A DNA stretch of 64,000 bases from Palsa-506 sp963709075 (GTDB lineage Bacteria; Actinomycetota; Actinomycetes; Streptosporangiales; Streptosporangiaceae). Each line of letters opens with the position of its first letter. The first letter of the stretch is position 1. Where the stretch lies: NCBI GenBank assembly GCA_963709075.1, contig CAVPUY010000010.1:124001-188000 (forward strand), given 5' to 3'. Below are positions 37,949 to 47,094 of the stretch, one piece after another. The position numbers and the translations under genes are program-made. The notes beneath the pieces were generated by a model that was given only the letters and a program-made list of their open reading frames with translations, was not told the origin of the DNA and did not search any database.

Positions 37949-39358
37949 CGCGGCGGCTCCTTCGCCCCGGTCAGCGGCCGTTCCCCGGTCAGGGCCAGCG
38001 CGACGCTTTCCAGGCCCGCCGCCCGGGAGGCCTTCACCAGCACCACGTCACCGCGTTCGAGCCGCCGGCCGAGCGCATCGACCGCCGCGGCGGCGTCAGG
38101 CACGGCTACGAGCTCGCCGGGCCAGGACGGCACAGCCCTGGCGCCAGCCAGGATCGGCGCGGCATCCTCGCCGACCACGATGAGCCCGGCCAGGCCGGCC
38201 TCCGCCGCGAGCCTGCCTGCCTGCTCGTGGAACTCCCTGGCCCGGCCGCCTAGCTCGGTCATGTAGCCGAGCACGGCGAAGGCCCGGCGGCTGCGCGCCA
38301 GCACCGCCAGGGTGCCCAGCGCCGCCCGCATCGCCTCCGGGTTGGCGTTGTACGCGTCATTGATCACCGTTACGCCGTCCGGCCGCTCGGTGAACTCCAT
38401 CCGCCAGCGGCTGCGCGCCGCGGCGGCGGACAGCCCCGCGGCGATCGCGGTCACGCTCATGCCTAGCTGGCCCGCCAGCGCAGCGGCGGCCAGCGCGTTG
38501 ATGACGTTGTGCTCGCCATGCAGCCGGAGCGCGACGGGCGCCGAGCCCTCGCCGGTGACGAGCGTGAACCCGGCCCGGCCGTGCTCGTCAAGCACGACGT
38601 TCTCGGCCCGCACTTCGGCCGCGCTGTCCCGGCCGAACGTCACCACCCGCGCCGCCGTGCCCGCCGCCATCGCCCGTACCCGCGGGTCGTCGGCATTCAG
38701 CAGGGCCACGCCGTCCGCCGGCAGGGCCGCCGGAAGCTCCGCTTTCGCCCTGGCTACGTCATCGATGCCGCCGAACTCGCCGGCATGCGCGTGCCCCACG
38801 CAGAGCACCACCCCAAGCCGCGGCGGCGCCACCTGGCAGAGCCTGGCTATGTGGCCGGGGCCGCGCGCGGAGAGCTCGGTGATCAGGTAGCGGGTCTGCG
38901 CGGTGGCGCGCAGCACGGTGAGCGGCAGGCCGATGTCGTTGTTGAAAGAGTTGTGCGGCGCGATCGTCGGCCCGAGCGTCTCGATCAGCTGCGCGGCCAG
39001 GTCCTTGGTGGTGGTCTTGCCCGATGAGCCCGTAATGCCGGCGATGGTGCAAGCCAGGGATCCGGTCCACCACGGCCCTGGCCAGCCTGGCCAGGGCGGC
39101 GGCCACGTCGGGGACGATCAGTGCGGGAACGCCGACCGGGCGCGCGGCCAGGACGGCGACGGCGCCCGCCGCGGCGGCCGCGGCCGCGAAGTCATGACCG
39201 TCCGCCCGGGTCCCTGGCAGCGCGGCGAACAGGCAGCCTGGCACGGCCTGGCGCGAGTCGATGATGACCGGGCCAGTGACCGCAGCGGCCGGATCGGCGA
39301 CCAGGTCGGGAGCCGCGCCGGTAATGCTGGCAATCTGTCCCACGGACAGCGGGATCAC
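37945..39358 (-). CDS. murF: UDP-MurNAc-tripeptide--D-alanyl-D-alanine ligase, one frame break
   Basis: MurF adds D-Ala-D-Ala. The GTG at 39358 overlaps the murE stop. The N-terminal domain is VIPLSVGQIASITGAAPDLV and DSRQAVPGCLFAALPGTRAD. The frame breaks near 39050, just before the P-loop AGITGSSGKTTTKDLAAQLI. Then come NSFNNDIGLPLTVLRATAQT, LITELSARGPGHIARLCQVA, HGEHNVINALAAAALAGQLG and VTVINDAYNANPEAMRAALG (NDAYNANP is the MurF hallmark). It ends GERPLTGAKEPPR. About 470 aa after repair. Confidence 0.95.
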
Positions 39359-41003
39359 TGTTCCTCCGGATCGGCTGGCTGGACGCCGGGTGCGGCGCGG
39401 TCCTCCGCCAGCGCCATCGCGCTGGCCGCCAGGCGGCGAGTCAGCGCCTCGGCAGCGACCGCACGGTCATCGAACGGGATCACCAGGCCGGCTGCGTACT
39501 GACCTCGCTCATGTCCCTTGCCCGCGACCAGCACTACGTCTCCCTTGCCGGCGCGCTCGATGGCGAGGCTGATCGCGGCGGCGCGATCGGGCTCGATGAT
39601 CACGTGTGCCCGGTCCCGCGCCGGGACCGTGAGCGTGCCTTCGAGCATCTCGGCAAGTATGGCGAGCGGGTCCTCCGAGCGCGGGTTATCGCTCGTGAAG
39701 ATCGCTGTTTCCGCCAGGCCGGCCGCAGCGGCGCCCATCAGCGGGCGCTTTGCCCGGTCCCGGTCACCGCCGCAGCCGAGCACGATGGCCAGGCGGCCGA
39801 GGGTAACGGGGCGCAGCGCTCGCAGCACCGCCTCCACCGCGCCGGGCTTGTGCGAGTAGTCGACGAGCACGGTGAAGTCCTGGCCGGCCTCTACCCGCTC
39901 CAGCCGGCCGGGCACGCCCGGGCAGGCAGCGACTCCGGCAACCGCGGCCGCAAGGCCGACGCCTGCCTCCACCAGCGCGACGATGGCCGCTAGCGCGTTG
40001 GCGACGTTGAACGGCCCTGGCAGCGTCACCGAGGCGTCGGCTTCCACGCCGCCCGGGCCGATCACCCGGAAGGTACTGCCGTCCGCTCCGGCCCGCACAT
40101 CCGCGGCATGCCAGTCCGCGGCCGGATTCCCCGCTGCGGAGAACGTGGTCGTTGGTATCTGCGGCCTGGCCGCGAGCAGCCGCCCGTGCGGGTCGTCGAT
40201 GTTCACCACGCCGGCCCTGGCATAGCCGGGCGTGAAGAGTGCGGCCTTCGCCGCGAAGTAGTCGTCCATGGTGGCGTGGAAGTCGAGGTGGTCCTGCGAC
40301 AGGTTGGTGAATACGGCTACTTCATAGGACGTGCCGGCCACCCGGCCGAGTGCCAGCGCGTGGCTGGAGACTTCCATCGCCGCCGCGGTGACCCCCCGCT
40401 CGGCCATCACCGCGAGCAGCGCCTGCAGGTCGGTCGCTTCCGGGGTGGTGAGCTCGCTGGCGGCGACGGCGCCTGCCACCCGGGTCTCGATGCCGCCGAC
40501 GAGGCCGGTCTGGTGACCCGCCATCCGCAGCCCGGACTCGATCAGGTAGGTCGTCGTCGTCTTGCCGCTGGTGCCGGTGACGCCGATCAGCTGCAGCAGC
40601 GCCGACGGGTTCCGGTAGATCCAGGCCGCCACCTCGCCCAGCCTCGACCGCGGATCGGCGACCACGAACACGGGCAGCCCGCAGCCGGCCGCGAGGTCCC
40701 GGCCGTCCGGATCGGTGAGCACCGCGACGGCGCCGGCGCTGGCCGCCTGCCCGCAGAATTGCGCTCCATGCTGGCGGCTGCCCGGCAGCGCGGCGTACAC
40801 GTCACCAGGCCGCACCCGCCGCGAGTCGTGCGTGATCCCGGATATCTCGATGGCCTTCGCGGTGCCGGCGCCCGGGCCAGCGCCGGAGCGGGCCGCCTGG
40901 CCGGCCTACCGCCAGGCCCGGGCGCCGCCTTCAGCCCGAGCAGCACCGCGAGTCCCGCGAGCGGGCGCGCAGGGACATGAGCTGGACGCAGAGCCGCTGG
41001 CAC
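39355..41003 (-). CDS. murE: UDP-MurNAc-tripeptide synthetase, meso-DAP type, one frame break
   Basis: The GTG at 41003 starts VPAALRPAHVPARPLAGLAV, LLGLKAAPG. A break near 40890 in an Ala/Pro/Gly-rich stretch joins it to AIEISGITHDSRRVRPGDVY and AALPGSRQHGAQF. The P-loop is LIGVTGTSGKTTTTYLIESG. EATDLQALLAVMAERGVTAA, VFTNLSQDHLDFHATMDDYF and VPGRLERVEAGQDFTVLVDY follow. The amino-acid specificity motif is TSDNPRSEDP: DNPR selects meso-diaminopimelate rather than lysine. It ends VQPADPEEQ. The gene starts 19 bp after ftsI and overlaps murF. Confidence 0.93.
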
Positions 41004-41022
41004 GCGCAGAGATTACCCCCGA

Positions 41023-43182
41023 TCACGGCGCGGTGAGCCGTACCTTCGGCGGCTTTGCGCCATCCGGGGGAATCTTCATGGTCTGCAAGGCGAATTTCAT
41101 CACCTGGTTGAACACCGGCCCGGCCACTGCGTCGCCGAAATAGCTGCTGCTCTTCGGGTCCTGGACATGCACGGCGACCACGAGCTGAGGGTTGCCGGCC
41201 GGGGCGATCCCGATATAACTGGACCCGTACTCGCACAGGCAGTGCTTCTTCGGGTCGTAGACCTGCGCGGTCCCCGTCTTTGCGGCGACCGAGTACCCGG
41301 CGATGACGCCCCACGGCTCGGCGCCTGCGACGTCGACCGCCGGCACCTGCTGGAGTATGCGCATCAGCTCCTGCGCGGTCTTCGGCCGCAGTACCCGGGT
41401 GCGCTTCGGGCGGGGCGCCGGGACGAACTTCCCGCTCGGGCCCGTCGTCCCCGCGACGATCGAGGGCTGGACCCGTATCCCCTTGTTGGCGACGGTCGCG
41501 TAGACGCTGGCCATCTGCACGGCATTGACCGCGACGCCCTGCCCGAACGCGAGCGTGTACCTGGTGTCCCCGAACCACTTCGACGGCGCCGGAAGCAGGC
41601 CGGCGCTCTGCCCGGGGAGGTTCAGCCCGGTGAGCGAGCCGAGGCCGAATTTCCTCAGGAAGTGGTACTGGATGCGCGGGCTGACATGCTGTACCAGCTG
41701 GACCATCCCGACGTTGCTCGAGTTCGCCAGGATCCCGGCGACGGTGTAGTGGAGTCCCGGCGGATGCGTCTCGGCGTCGTGGAACGGGAAGCCGTGCACG
41801 AGGATCTGGTTCGGGATCGGGTACACGCTCATCGGCGTCTGGCCGCCGCGCTCGAGCGCGGCCGCCACCGTGATCGTCTTGGCGGTGCTGCCCGGCTCGA
41901 ACACGTCGGCCACCGGGATGTCGGTGGTCGACAGCGGGCTGCGCCGCGGGCCAGGCCGGGTTGAACGCGGCGACTGGGCCATCGCCAGGATCTTCCCGGT
42001 CCGCGGCTGCATGATCACCACGGAGCAGCTTGGCCGCGCGGGTCACCCTGACCCGCTGTGCGCACGCCCGCTCCGCCTCCCATTGCAGGTCGGACTGGAT
42101 GGTCAGCCGCAGGTTCCCGGCCGGGACCCGGGGATCAACCTTGTCCTGGGTCAGCGGGATGGGCTGGCCCTGCGAGCCAGTCTCGACTCGTTCCGATCCG
42201 TCCTTGCCTGCCAGCAGCGAGTTGTACGAGTACTCCAGGCCGGCCTCGCCGCGCAGGTCGCCTGCCGCGGTCACGTTGGTGAAGCCGAGGACGTTGGCCG
42301 CGAGGCCGCCGTTGGGGTAGGCGCGGGAGTAGCTCGCCGTCTCGCGATCCCGGGCAGGCCCTTCGTCGCGTCCCCGGCCAGGCTGAGCTTCGCGATCTGA
42401 TTGCCGGTCGTCGCGGGACGCTCTTTTTCAGCACCACGTACTGCGGCGAGCTGGGATGGTTGATCAGCGCAGAGGATGCTGGCTTGCGGCATGCGGAGCG
42501 GGCCGGCCAGCGCGGCGGCGACGGCCGGCCGCTTGGCCGCCGGGATCAGCACCGGGTCGGCGAACACCAGGTCGGTCTGCACCGTGAGGGCCAGCACCTT
42601 GCCGTCGCTGGAGGTGATGGTGCCGCGGACGGCCGGGATCGGGATCGTCCGCAGCCGCTGGTGCTGCGCCATATTCCGGTAGGTGGACCAGTCCAGGCCC
42701 TGCAGTTGCACGAGCCGCCCGGCGAAGAGCGTCAGGACGAAGACGATGCACACGAACGTGACGTTCAGCCGTCGGCCAGGCCTGCCGCGGCGCAAGACCG
42801 GCCGGAAGGACTCGGCAGGCGGCAGCCCACCGCGGCGGCCGTCCGGCGCCCCGGACGGTCGCGGACCGGCTGGCCGCCGGCCCGGCGCCCCCGGCCGCTG
42901 CTGGCCAGGTCCGCGCCGCCTGGCGCCGTCGCCGCCCGGCCGTCCAGTGCCGTCGGCCCGCCTGGTGCCGTCGGCCCGCCTGCCGTGCCGTCGGCCGCCC
43001 GCCTGGTGCCGTCCAGCCGCCTGGCGGTGTCCCGGCCCGGGCGGCCGTCGCCAGGCCCGGCTGGCCGACCTGGGCTCCGCGGGCCGCCTGCCGTACCGGG
43101 CCGGCGGGCCGGCCCGTGGCCGCCCGGCGCCCCCCTGGCCGCGATTCCGGTCGCGGCCGCCGTCGCCGTCGCCGTCCGTCAC
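41023..43182 (-). CDS. ftsI: Septal penicillin-binding protein FtsI (PBP3), two or more frame breaks
   Basis: This transpeptidase crosslinks septal wall. I place the start at a GTG at 43182 (VTDGDGDGGRDRNRGQ) that overlaps a TGA closing ftsL. A low-complexity cytoplasmic tail precedes the helix LNVTFVCIVFVLTLFAGRLV. The dimerisation domain has RLRTIPIPAVRGTITSSDGK and, across breaks near 42430, 42300 and 42030, AGLEYSYNSLLAG. The transpeptidase domain has all three motifs: SxxK in EPGSTAKTITVAAALE, SxN in LANSSNVGMVQL and KTG in VAAKTGTAQVYDPKK. It ends PPKVRLTAP. Net length is near 719 aa. Confidence 0.92.
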
Positions 43183-43833
43183 GGAGCGTATCCGGGCACG
43201 TTGGGTATTCCCGGCAGGGTCGGCCGGCGCCCGGTAGACGTGCCCGTTACGCAGGTTAAGGAAGTTCATCAGCGGCTGCGCGCGCATGCCCAGCCGCAGC
43301 GCGCGCTTATGCAGCGACGCCGGTGACTCGTCGGTGGTCATCTGCTGCTGGAGCGACTGCTCCTGCTGGGCAAGGGTGACGTTGCCCTGCTGCAGCGAGT
43401 TGATGCGGAATGAGGCGGCGGCGAGCGTGGTGTTGATCACCAGCAGGCAGACCAGTCCGCCGCTGAGCATGCCGAGCACCAGCAGGATGAAGCGCGTCGC
43501 GGACGTGCGATCCGACGGCGGCCAGGGTGCCGTCTGGCGCCGGGCGCGTGCCGGGCGCCGGGCGCGTGCCGGGCGCCGGGCTGGCCGGCCTGCGCTGGCC
43601 CGTGCCGGGCGGGCGGATGACGGGCTGGACTGCCCCGGCGGCCGCAGCGGCCGGCTGGCCCGGGCGGGCTGGCCCGCGGCCGGGCTGGCCCGCGGCGGGC
43701 TGGACCGTGGCGGGCTGGACCGTGGCGGGCTGGACCGTGGCGGGCGGCCGCTGGCCTGCGGCAGGCCGGCCCGCTGGCGCGTCCCCCGGTCGCGGCGCGT
43801 TCCCCGGTTTCGTGTGCTTACCTCGGTGTTCAT
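43179..43833 (-). CDS. ftsL: FtsL-like division protein with repetitive N-terminus, one frame break
   Basis: A basic Arg/Pro/Ser-rich tail with SSPPR repeats leads to one helix, TRFILLVLGMLSGGLVCLLV, then a coiled-coil segment, INSLQQGNVTLAQQEQSLQQ and QMTTDESPASLHKRALRLGM, ending in LMNFLNLRNGHV. This is the FtsL/FtsB layout in the normal place between rsmH and ftsI. A one-base shift after GHV gives TLPGIPNVPGYAP and a TGA overlapping the ftsI GTG. Without it the two genes read as one artificial fusion. I chose the ATG at 43833 (MNTEVSTRNRG). An ATG at 43980 that overlaps the rsmH stop is also possible and would add a repeat-rich tail. Confidence 0.75.
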
Positions 43834-43960
43834 GCGCCTGCGCCCGTCCTCCCTGTCGGCTGGCCCGCTCCTCGGCGGCCAGGCCCTTCGCGTTGCCCGC
43901 TCGCCCGGCACTCGCCCGCGCGGCACTCGCCCGCGCGGCACTCGCCCCGCGCGGCACTCG
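43540..43960. repeat. GC-rich short tandem repeats in and before ftsL
   Basis: Three blocks are visible. Copies of CTGGACCGTGGCGGG (15 bp, encoding SSPPR-type units) lie at about 43690-43745. A GGGCGCGTGCCGGGC-type unit (ARRPARAR) lies at 43540-43580. A CGCGCGGCACTCGCC-type 15-bp unit lies at 43910-43960, between ftsL and rsmH. Confidence 0.8.
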
Positions 43961-43976
43961 CTCATGCGGTGCCCGC

Positions 43977-44948
43977 TCATGCGGCCGCCCTGATCCGCTC
44001 GGCGGCCCGGAGCCGGGCCGATGCGGCGCGCGGGTTGCGGGCCATCTCGTCCGCAGCGGGACGCTCCGCTCCCCTGGTGAGGAGGCGGAACTGCGGCCTG
44101 CTGCCGGGCAGCGGCACCGGCAGGCCGGGCGGCGTGGTGTCCGCCGCGCGCTCCCGGAATGTCTTCTTGACCAGCCGGTCCTCGAGCGAGTGGTAGGAAA
44201 GCACGACGATCCGGCCGCCCACGGCCACCGCGTCCATGGCCGCGGGCAGCGCCCGGCCGAGGGCGTCAAGCTCGCCATTGACCTCGATCCGCAGGGCCTG
44301 GAACGTGCGCTTGGCGGGATGACCGCCATGCCGCCTGGCCGGGGCCGGGATCGAGTCGCGGACGATTTCGCCGAGCCGCAGGGTCGAGGTGAACGGAGCC
44401 CGCGACCGCTCCCGCACGAGCGCGTCGGCGATCCGGCGGGCATATCGTTCCTCGCCGTAGTCGCGCAGCACCCGGGCCAGCCGGGCGGCCGGATAGGTGT
44501 TGACTACTTCGGCGGCGGTCAGCGAGGCAGCCCGGTCCATCCGCATGTCGAGCGGCGCGTCATAGGAATAGGCGAAGCCGCGTGCTGGATCGTCGAGCTG
44601 CGGCGAGGAGACGCCGAGATCGAACAGGATGCCGTGCACGGCCGGCAGGCCGAGCCTGGCCAGGATCGCCGGGATCTCGTCGTACACCGCATGGACCAGG
44701 GTGACCCGCTCCAGGTGCGGGGCGAGCAGCGCCCGGGACGCCTCGATCGCCGCATCATCGGTATCCACGCCGATGAGCGCGAGGCCGGGGTGCTGGCCAA
44801 GGAGGGCGCTGGCATGGCCGGCCCGGCCGAGGGTCGCGTCGAGCAGGATCGCGCCCGGCGGATCCAGCACCGGGGCGAACAGGGCCAGCACCCGGTCGGT
44901 CATGACCGGCCGGTGCCCGCTGTCCGCCGTGCCCTCCGCCGTGCCCAT
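43977..44948 (-). CDS. rsmH: 16S rRNA (cytosine-1402-N4)-methyltransferase
   Basis: RsmH (MraW) methylates C1402 of 16S rRNA with S-adenosylmethionine. The start ATG at 44948 follows GAGGAGTTCC and gives MGTAEGTADSGHRPVMTDRV. Landmarks are LLDATLGRAGHASALLGQHP (SAM loop), ALIGVDTDDAAIEASRALLA, HGILFDLGVSSPQLDDPARG, FAYSYDAPLDMRMDRAASLT, HPAKRTFQALRIEVNGELDA and VVLSYHSLEDRLVKKTFRER. 323 aa, intact. It lies between mraZ and ftsL. Confidence 0.96.
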   Translation of the reverse strand: MGTAEGTADSGHRPVMTDRVLALFAPVLDPPGAILLDATLGRAGHASALLGQHPGLALIGVDTDDAAIEASRALLAPHLERVTLVHAVYDEIPAILARLGLPAVHGILFDLGVSSPQLDDPARGFAYSYDAPLDMRMDRAASLTAAEVVNTYPAARLARVLRDYGEERYARRIADALVRERSRAPFTSTLRLGEIVRDSIPAPARRHGGHPAKRTFQALRIEVNGELDALGRALPAAMDAVAVGGRIVVLSYHSLEDRLVKKTFRERAADTTPPGLPVPLPGSRPQFRLLTRGAERPAADEMARNPRAASARLRAAERIRAAA

Positions 44949-45156
44949 GGAACTCCTCACTTCTAGCCAGCGGCCGCCGCTGCCCGGCAGGCCGGTAACT
45001 GCCCGTCCGGTGCCCGGCCAGGTCCCCATCCGCGCGATGCGCTGATAACCGAGTGGTCGCCTGGCGCCGGGGAAGTGACGTCAGCCGGCTCGGCCACCCA
45101 GCGCGGGTGGAGACCTCGCCGTACACCGGGCGCCAGGGAAAGCAGGCCCAGGCGCC

Positions 45157-45588
45157 TCAGAGAATCCCGGGCAGCACCTCCTCGGACGCGTCGGAGAAGG
45201 CGTCCTCCTGCCGTCCCAGGTAGGTGTGCCAGGCGGCGGCATCCCAGATCTCCAGCCGGGTATTGGCGCCGATCACCACGCAGTCGCGCTGCAGCGCCGC
45301 ATAGTCCCGCAGGCTGGGCGGAATGGTGATCCGGCCCTGCTTGTCCGGCATTTCATCGGAAGCGCTCGCGAAGAACACCCGGCTGTAGTCGCGCACCGCC
45401 TTGGCCGTCACCGGTGCGGATCGCAGGGCCTCGGTAATGCGGCCGAACTCCGGCTCGGGAAAGACATAGAGGCAGCGCTCCTGGCCCTTGGTCAGGACCA
45501 GCCCGGCGGCGAGTTCCTCGCGGTACTTAGCAGGCAAGAACAGCCGCCCCTTGTCGTCCAGGCGTGGCGTGTGAGTGCCGAGAAACAT
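45157..45588 (-). CDS. mraZ: Transcriptional regulator MraZ
   Basis: The 143-aa protein has two SpoVT/AbrB-like halves: MFLGTHTPRLDDKGRLFLPA with KYREEL, and FFASASDEMPDKQGRITIPP with SLRDYA. These hold the conserved D-x-K/Q-G-R motifs used for DNA binding. MraZ forms a ring-shaped oligomer that binds direct repeats upstream of its own gene and controls the dcw operon. GGAGG lies 9 bases before the ATG. The expected operator array is at 45635-45676. Confidence 0.95.
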   Translation of the reverse strand: MFLGTHTPRLDDKGRLFLPAKYREELAAGLVLTKGQERCLYVFPEPEFGRITEALRSAPVTAKAVRDYSRVFFASASDEMPDKQGRITIPPSLRDYAALQRDCVVIGANTRLEIWDAAAWHTYLGRQEDAFSDASEEVLPGIL

Positions 45589-45634
45589 CAGCGCTCACCT
45601 CCCCACTCCCCCACTGCGGTGCGCCGTGCGGCCA

Positions 45635-45682
45635 CCTCCACCCCACGGTGCACCACTGTACTCCACATTCCCCCACCGTCAA
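45635..45682 (-). promoter_or_regulatory. dcw promoter overlapped by a MraZ-box array
   Basis: On the minus strand TTGACG (45677-45682), a 16-base spacer and TACAGT (45655-45660) form a promoter reading into mraZ. GTGG repeats start at 45676, 45666, 45656 and 45646 with exact 10-bp spacing, the helical periodicity known for MraZ boxes. Further GTGG copies lie at 45641 and 45635, and two near the ribosome binding site at 45614 and 45606. MraZ bound here would cover the -10 element and so repress. The remainder of the 408-bp gap to moxR (45683-45996) has no gene or clear signal. Confidence 0.8.
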
Positions 45683-45996
45683 CGATGAACTCCTCGTGAA
45701 CCGATCACCCCCTCCGGGGAGTTTCAAGGTCAGAGGGGGTGGAGCGAAGTGGAGCGAGGACGCGAGGCGGCATGCGGCCGGCATCCCCGGACGGACCGCC
45801 CGCGCCCCGGATGGCCGAGCCAGAAACGGCCGCAGGACGGCCGCACGCAGCTGAGGCCCAGGCCATGGCACGTCGTTGTGCACGCCAGTCACACCCGGCT
45901 CGTTATCCCGCCGATACCCAAGCGGCATCGCGCACAGGTATTTCACGACGTAATGTCTGAACGCATGGTCCTGACAGCACATGGGAGCTACCCGGC

Positions 45997-47013
45997 ATGG
46001 CGGACTCGACTATCGCGCCGCAGGTGACGCGAGGAGGACACGTGGTACTTGATACGGGTCAGGCGGACCGTACTCTGGACGACCTGGTCGGCGTGGCCCG
46101 GCAGATCAGCGCGGCCGTCGAGACCGTGATCGAGGGCAAGCCGGATGCGATCCGGCTTGCCCTCACGGTTCTGCTGGCTGAGGGGCACGTGCTGATCGAG
46201 GATGTGCCCGGCGTCGGGAAGACGCTGCTGGCCAAGGCGCTGGCCCGGTCGATCGACTGCTCCATCCGGCGCGTCCAGTTCACGCCGGACCTGCTGCCGA
46301 GCGACCTGACCGGCGTCAGCGCCTTCAACCAGGAACTCAGGGAGTTCGAGTTCAAGCCGGGGCCGATCTTCGCCAATATCGTGATTGGTGACGAGATCAA
46401 CCGCGCTTCCCCGAAAACGCAGTCTGCGTTGCTCGAATGCATGGAGGAGCGTCAGGTCACGGTGGACGGCTCCACCTATCCGCTTGAGCTCCCCTTCATG
46501 GTCATCGCCACCCAGAACCCGATCGAGATGGAGGGCACGTACCCGCTGCCCGAGGCGCAGCGGGACCGTTTCACCGCCCGCATCTCCATCGGCTACCCGG
46601 ATAAAGAAGCCGAGCTTGAGATGCTCGACACGCACGGCTCGTCGTCGCCGCTTGACCACCTGGAGCCCGCCGCTCATGCCACGGACATCCGCGACCTGAT
46701 CTCGGCGGTCCGTGCCGTGCATGTCGCACAGCCGATCAGGCAGTACGTGATCAGCATCGTCAACGCGACCCGGTCATCGCCCGAGCTCAGGCTCGGCGCC
46801 TCGCCGCGCGCCACCTTGCACCTGCTGCGCGCGAGCCGGGCCTATGCCGCGCTTGACGGCAGGGACTTCGTGATCCCGGACGATGTGCAGACGCTTGCCG
46901 GGCCGGTGCTGGCGCACCGGCTGCTGCCCACCCCGGAGGCCATGGTGGAGCGGGAACTGCCCGAGCGGGTGCTGACCAAGCTGATCGAGCGGCTGCCGCT
47001 GCCCCTCAAGTAA
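45997..47013 (+). CDS. MoxR-family AAA+ ATPase
   Basis: The 338-aa intact ATPase has Walker A VLIEDVPGVGKTLLAKALAR, Walker B IGDEINRASPKTQSALLECM and sensor VIATQNPIEMEGTYPLPEAQ with RDRF. The C-terminal lid is PELRLGASPRATLHLLRASR. MoxR ATPases act as chaperones that mature a partner, usually a DUF58 or VWA protein encoded next door. The DUF58 gene follows after 81 bp. GGGAG lies 9 bases before the ATG. Divergent from mraZ. Confidence 0.92.
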   Translation: MADSTIAPQVTRGGHVVLDTGQADRTLDDLVGVARQISAAVETVIEGKPDAIRLALTVLLAEGHVLIEDVPGVGKTLLAKALARSIDCSIRRVQFTPDLLPSDLTGVSAFNQELREFEFKPGPIFANIVIGDEINRASPKTQSALLECMEERQVTVDGSTYPLELPFMVIATQNPIEMEGTYPLPEAQRDRFTARISIGYPDKEAELEMLDTHGSSSPLDHLEPAAHATDIRDLISAVRAVHVAQPIRQYVISIVNATRSSPELRLGASPRATLHLLRASRAYAALDGRDFVIPDDVQTLAGPVLAHRLLPTPEAMVERELPERVLTKLIERLPLPLK

Positions 47014-47094
47014 CCGCGCACGCCCAGGTGGGCCATTGGCCCAGGTCACGGTCGCGCCGTAGATTGGTCGGGCAAGCGGAAGGAAGTGCCGGAC

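Noticed and set aside
42271..43980. FtsL-FtsI fusion protein
   Set aside because: A one-base shift yields a normal FtsL end and a GTGA-coupled FtsI start, consistent with the many other frame breaks and with normal dcw organisation.
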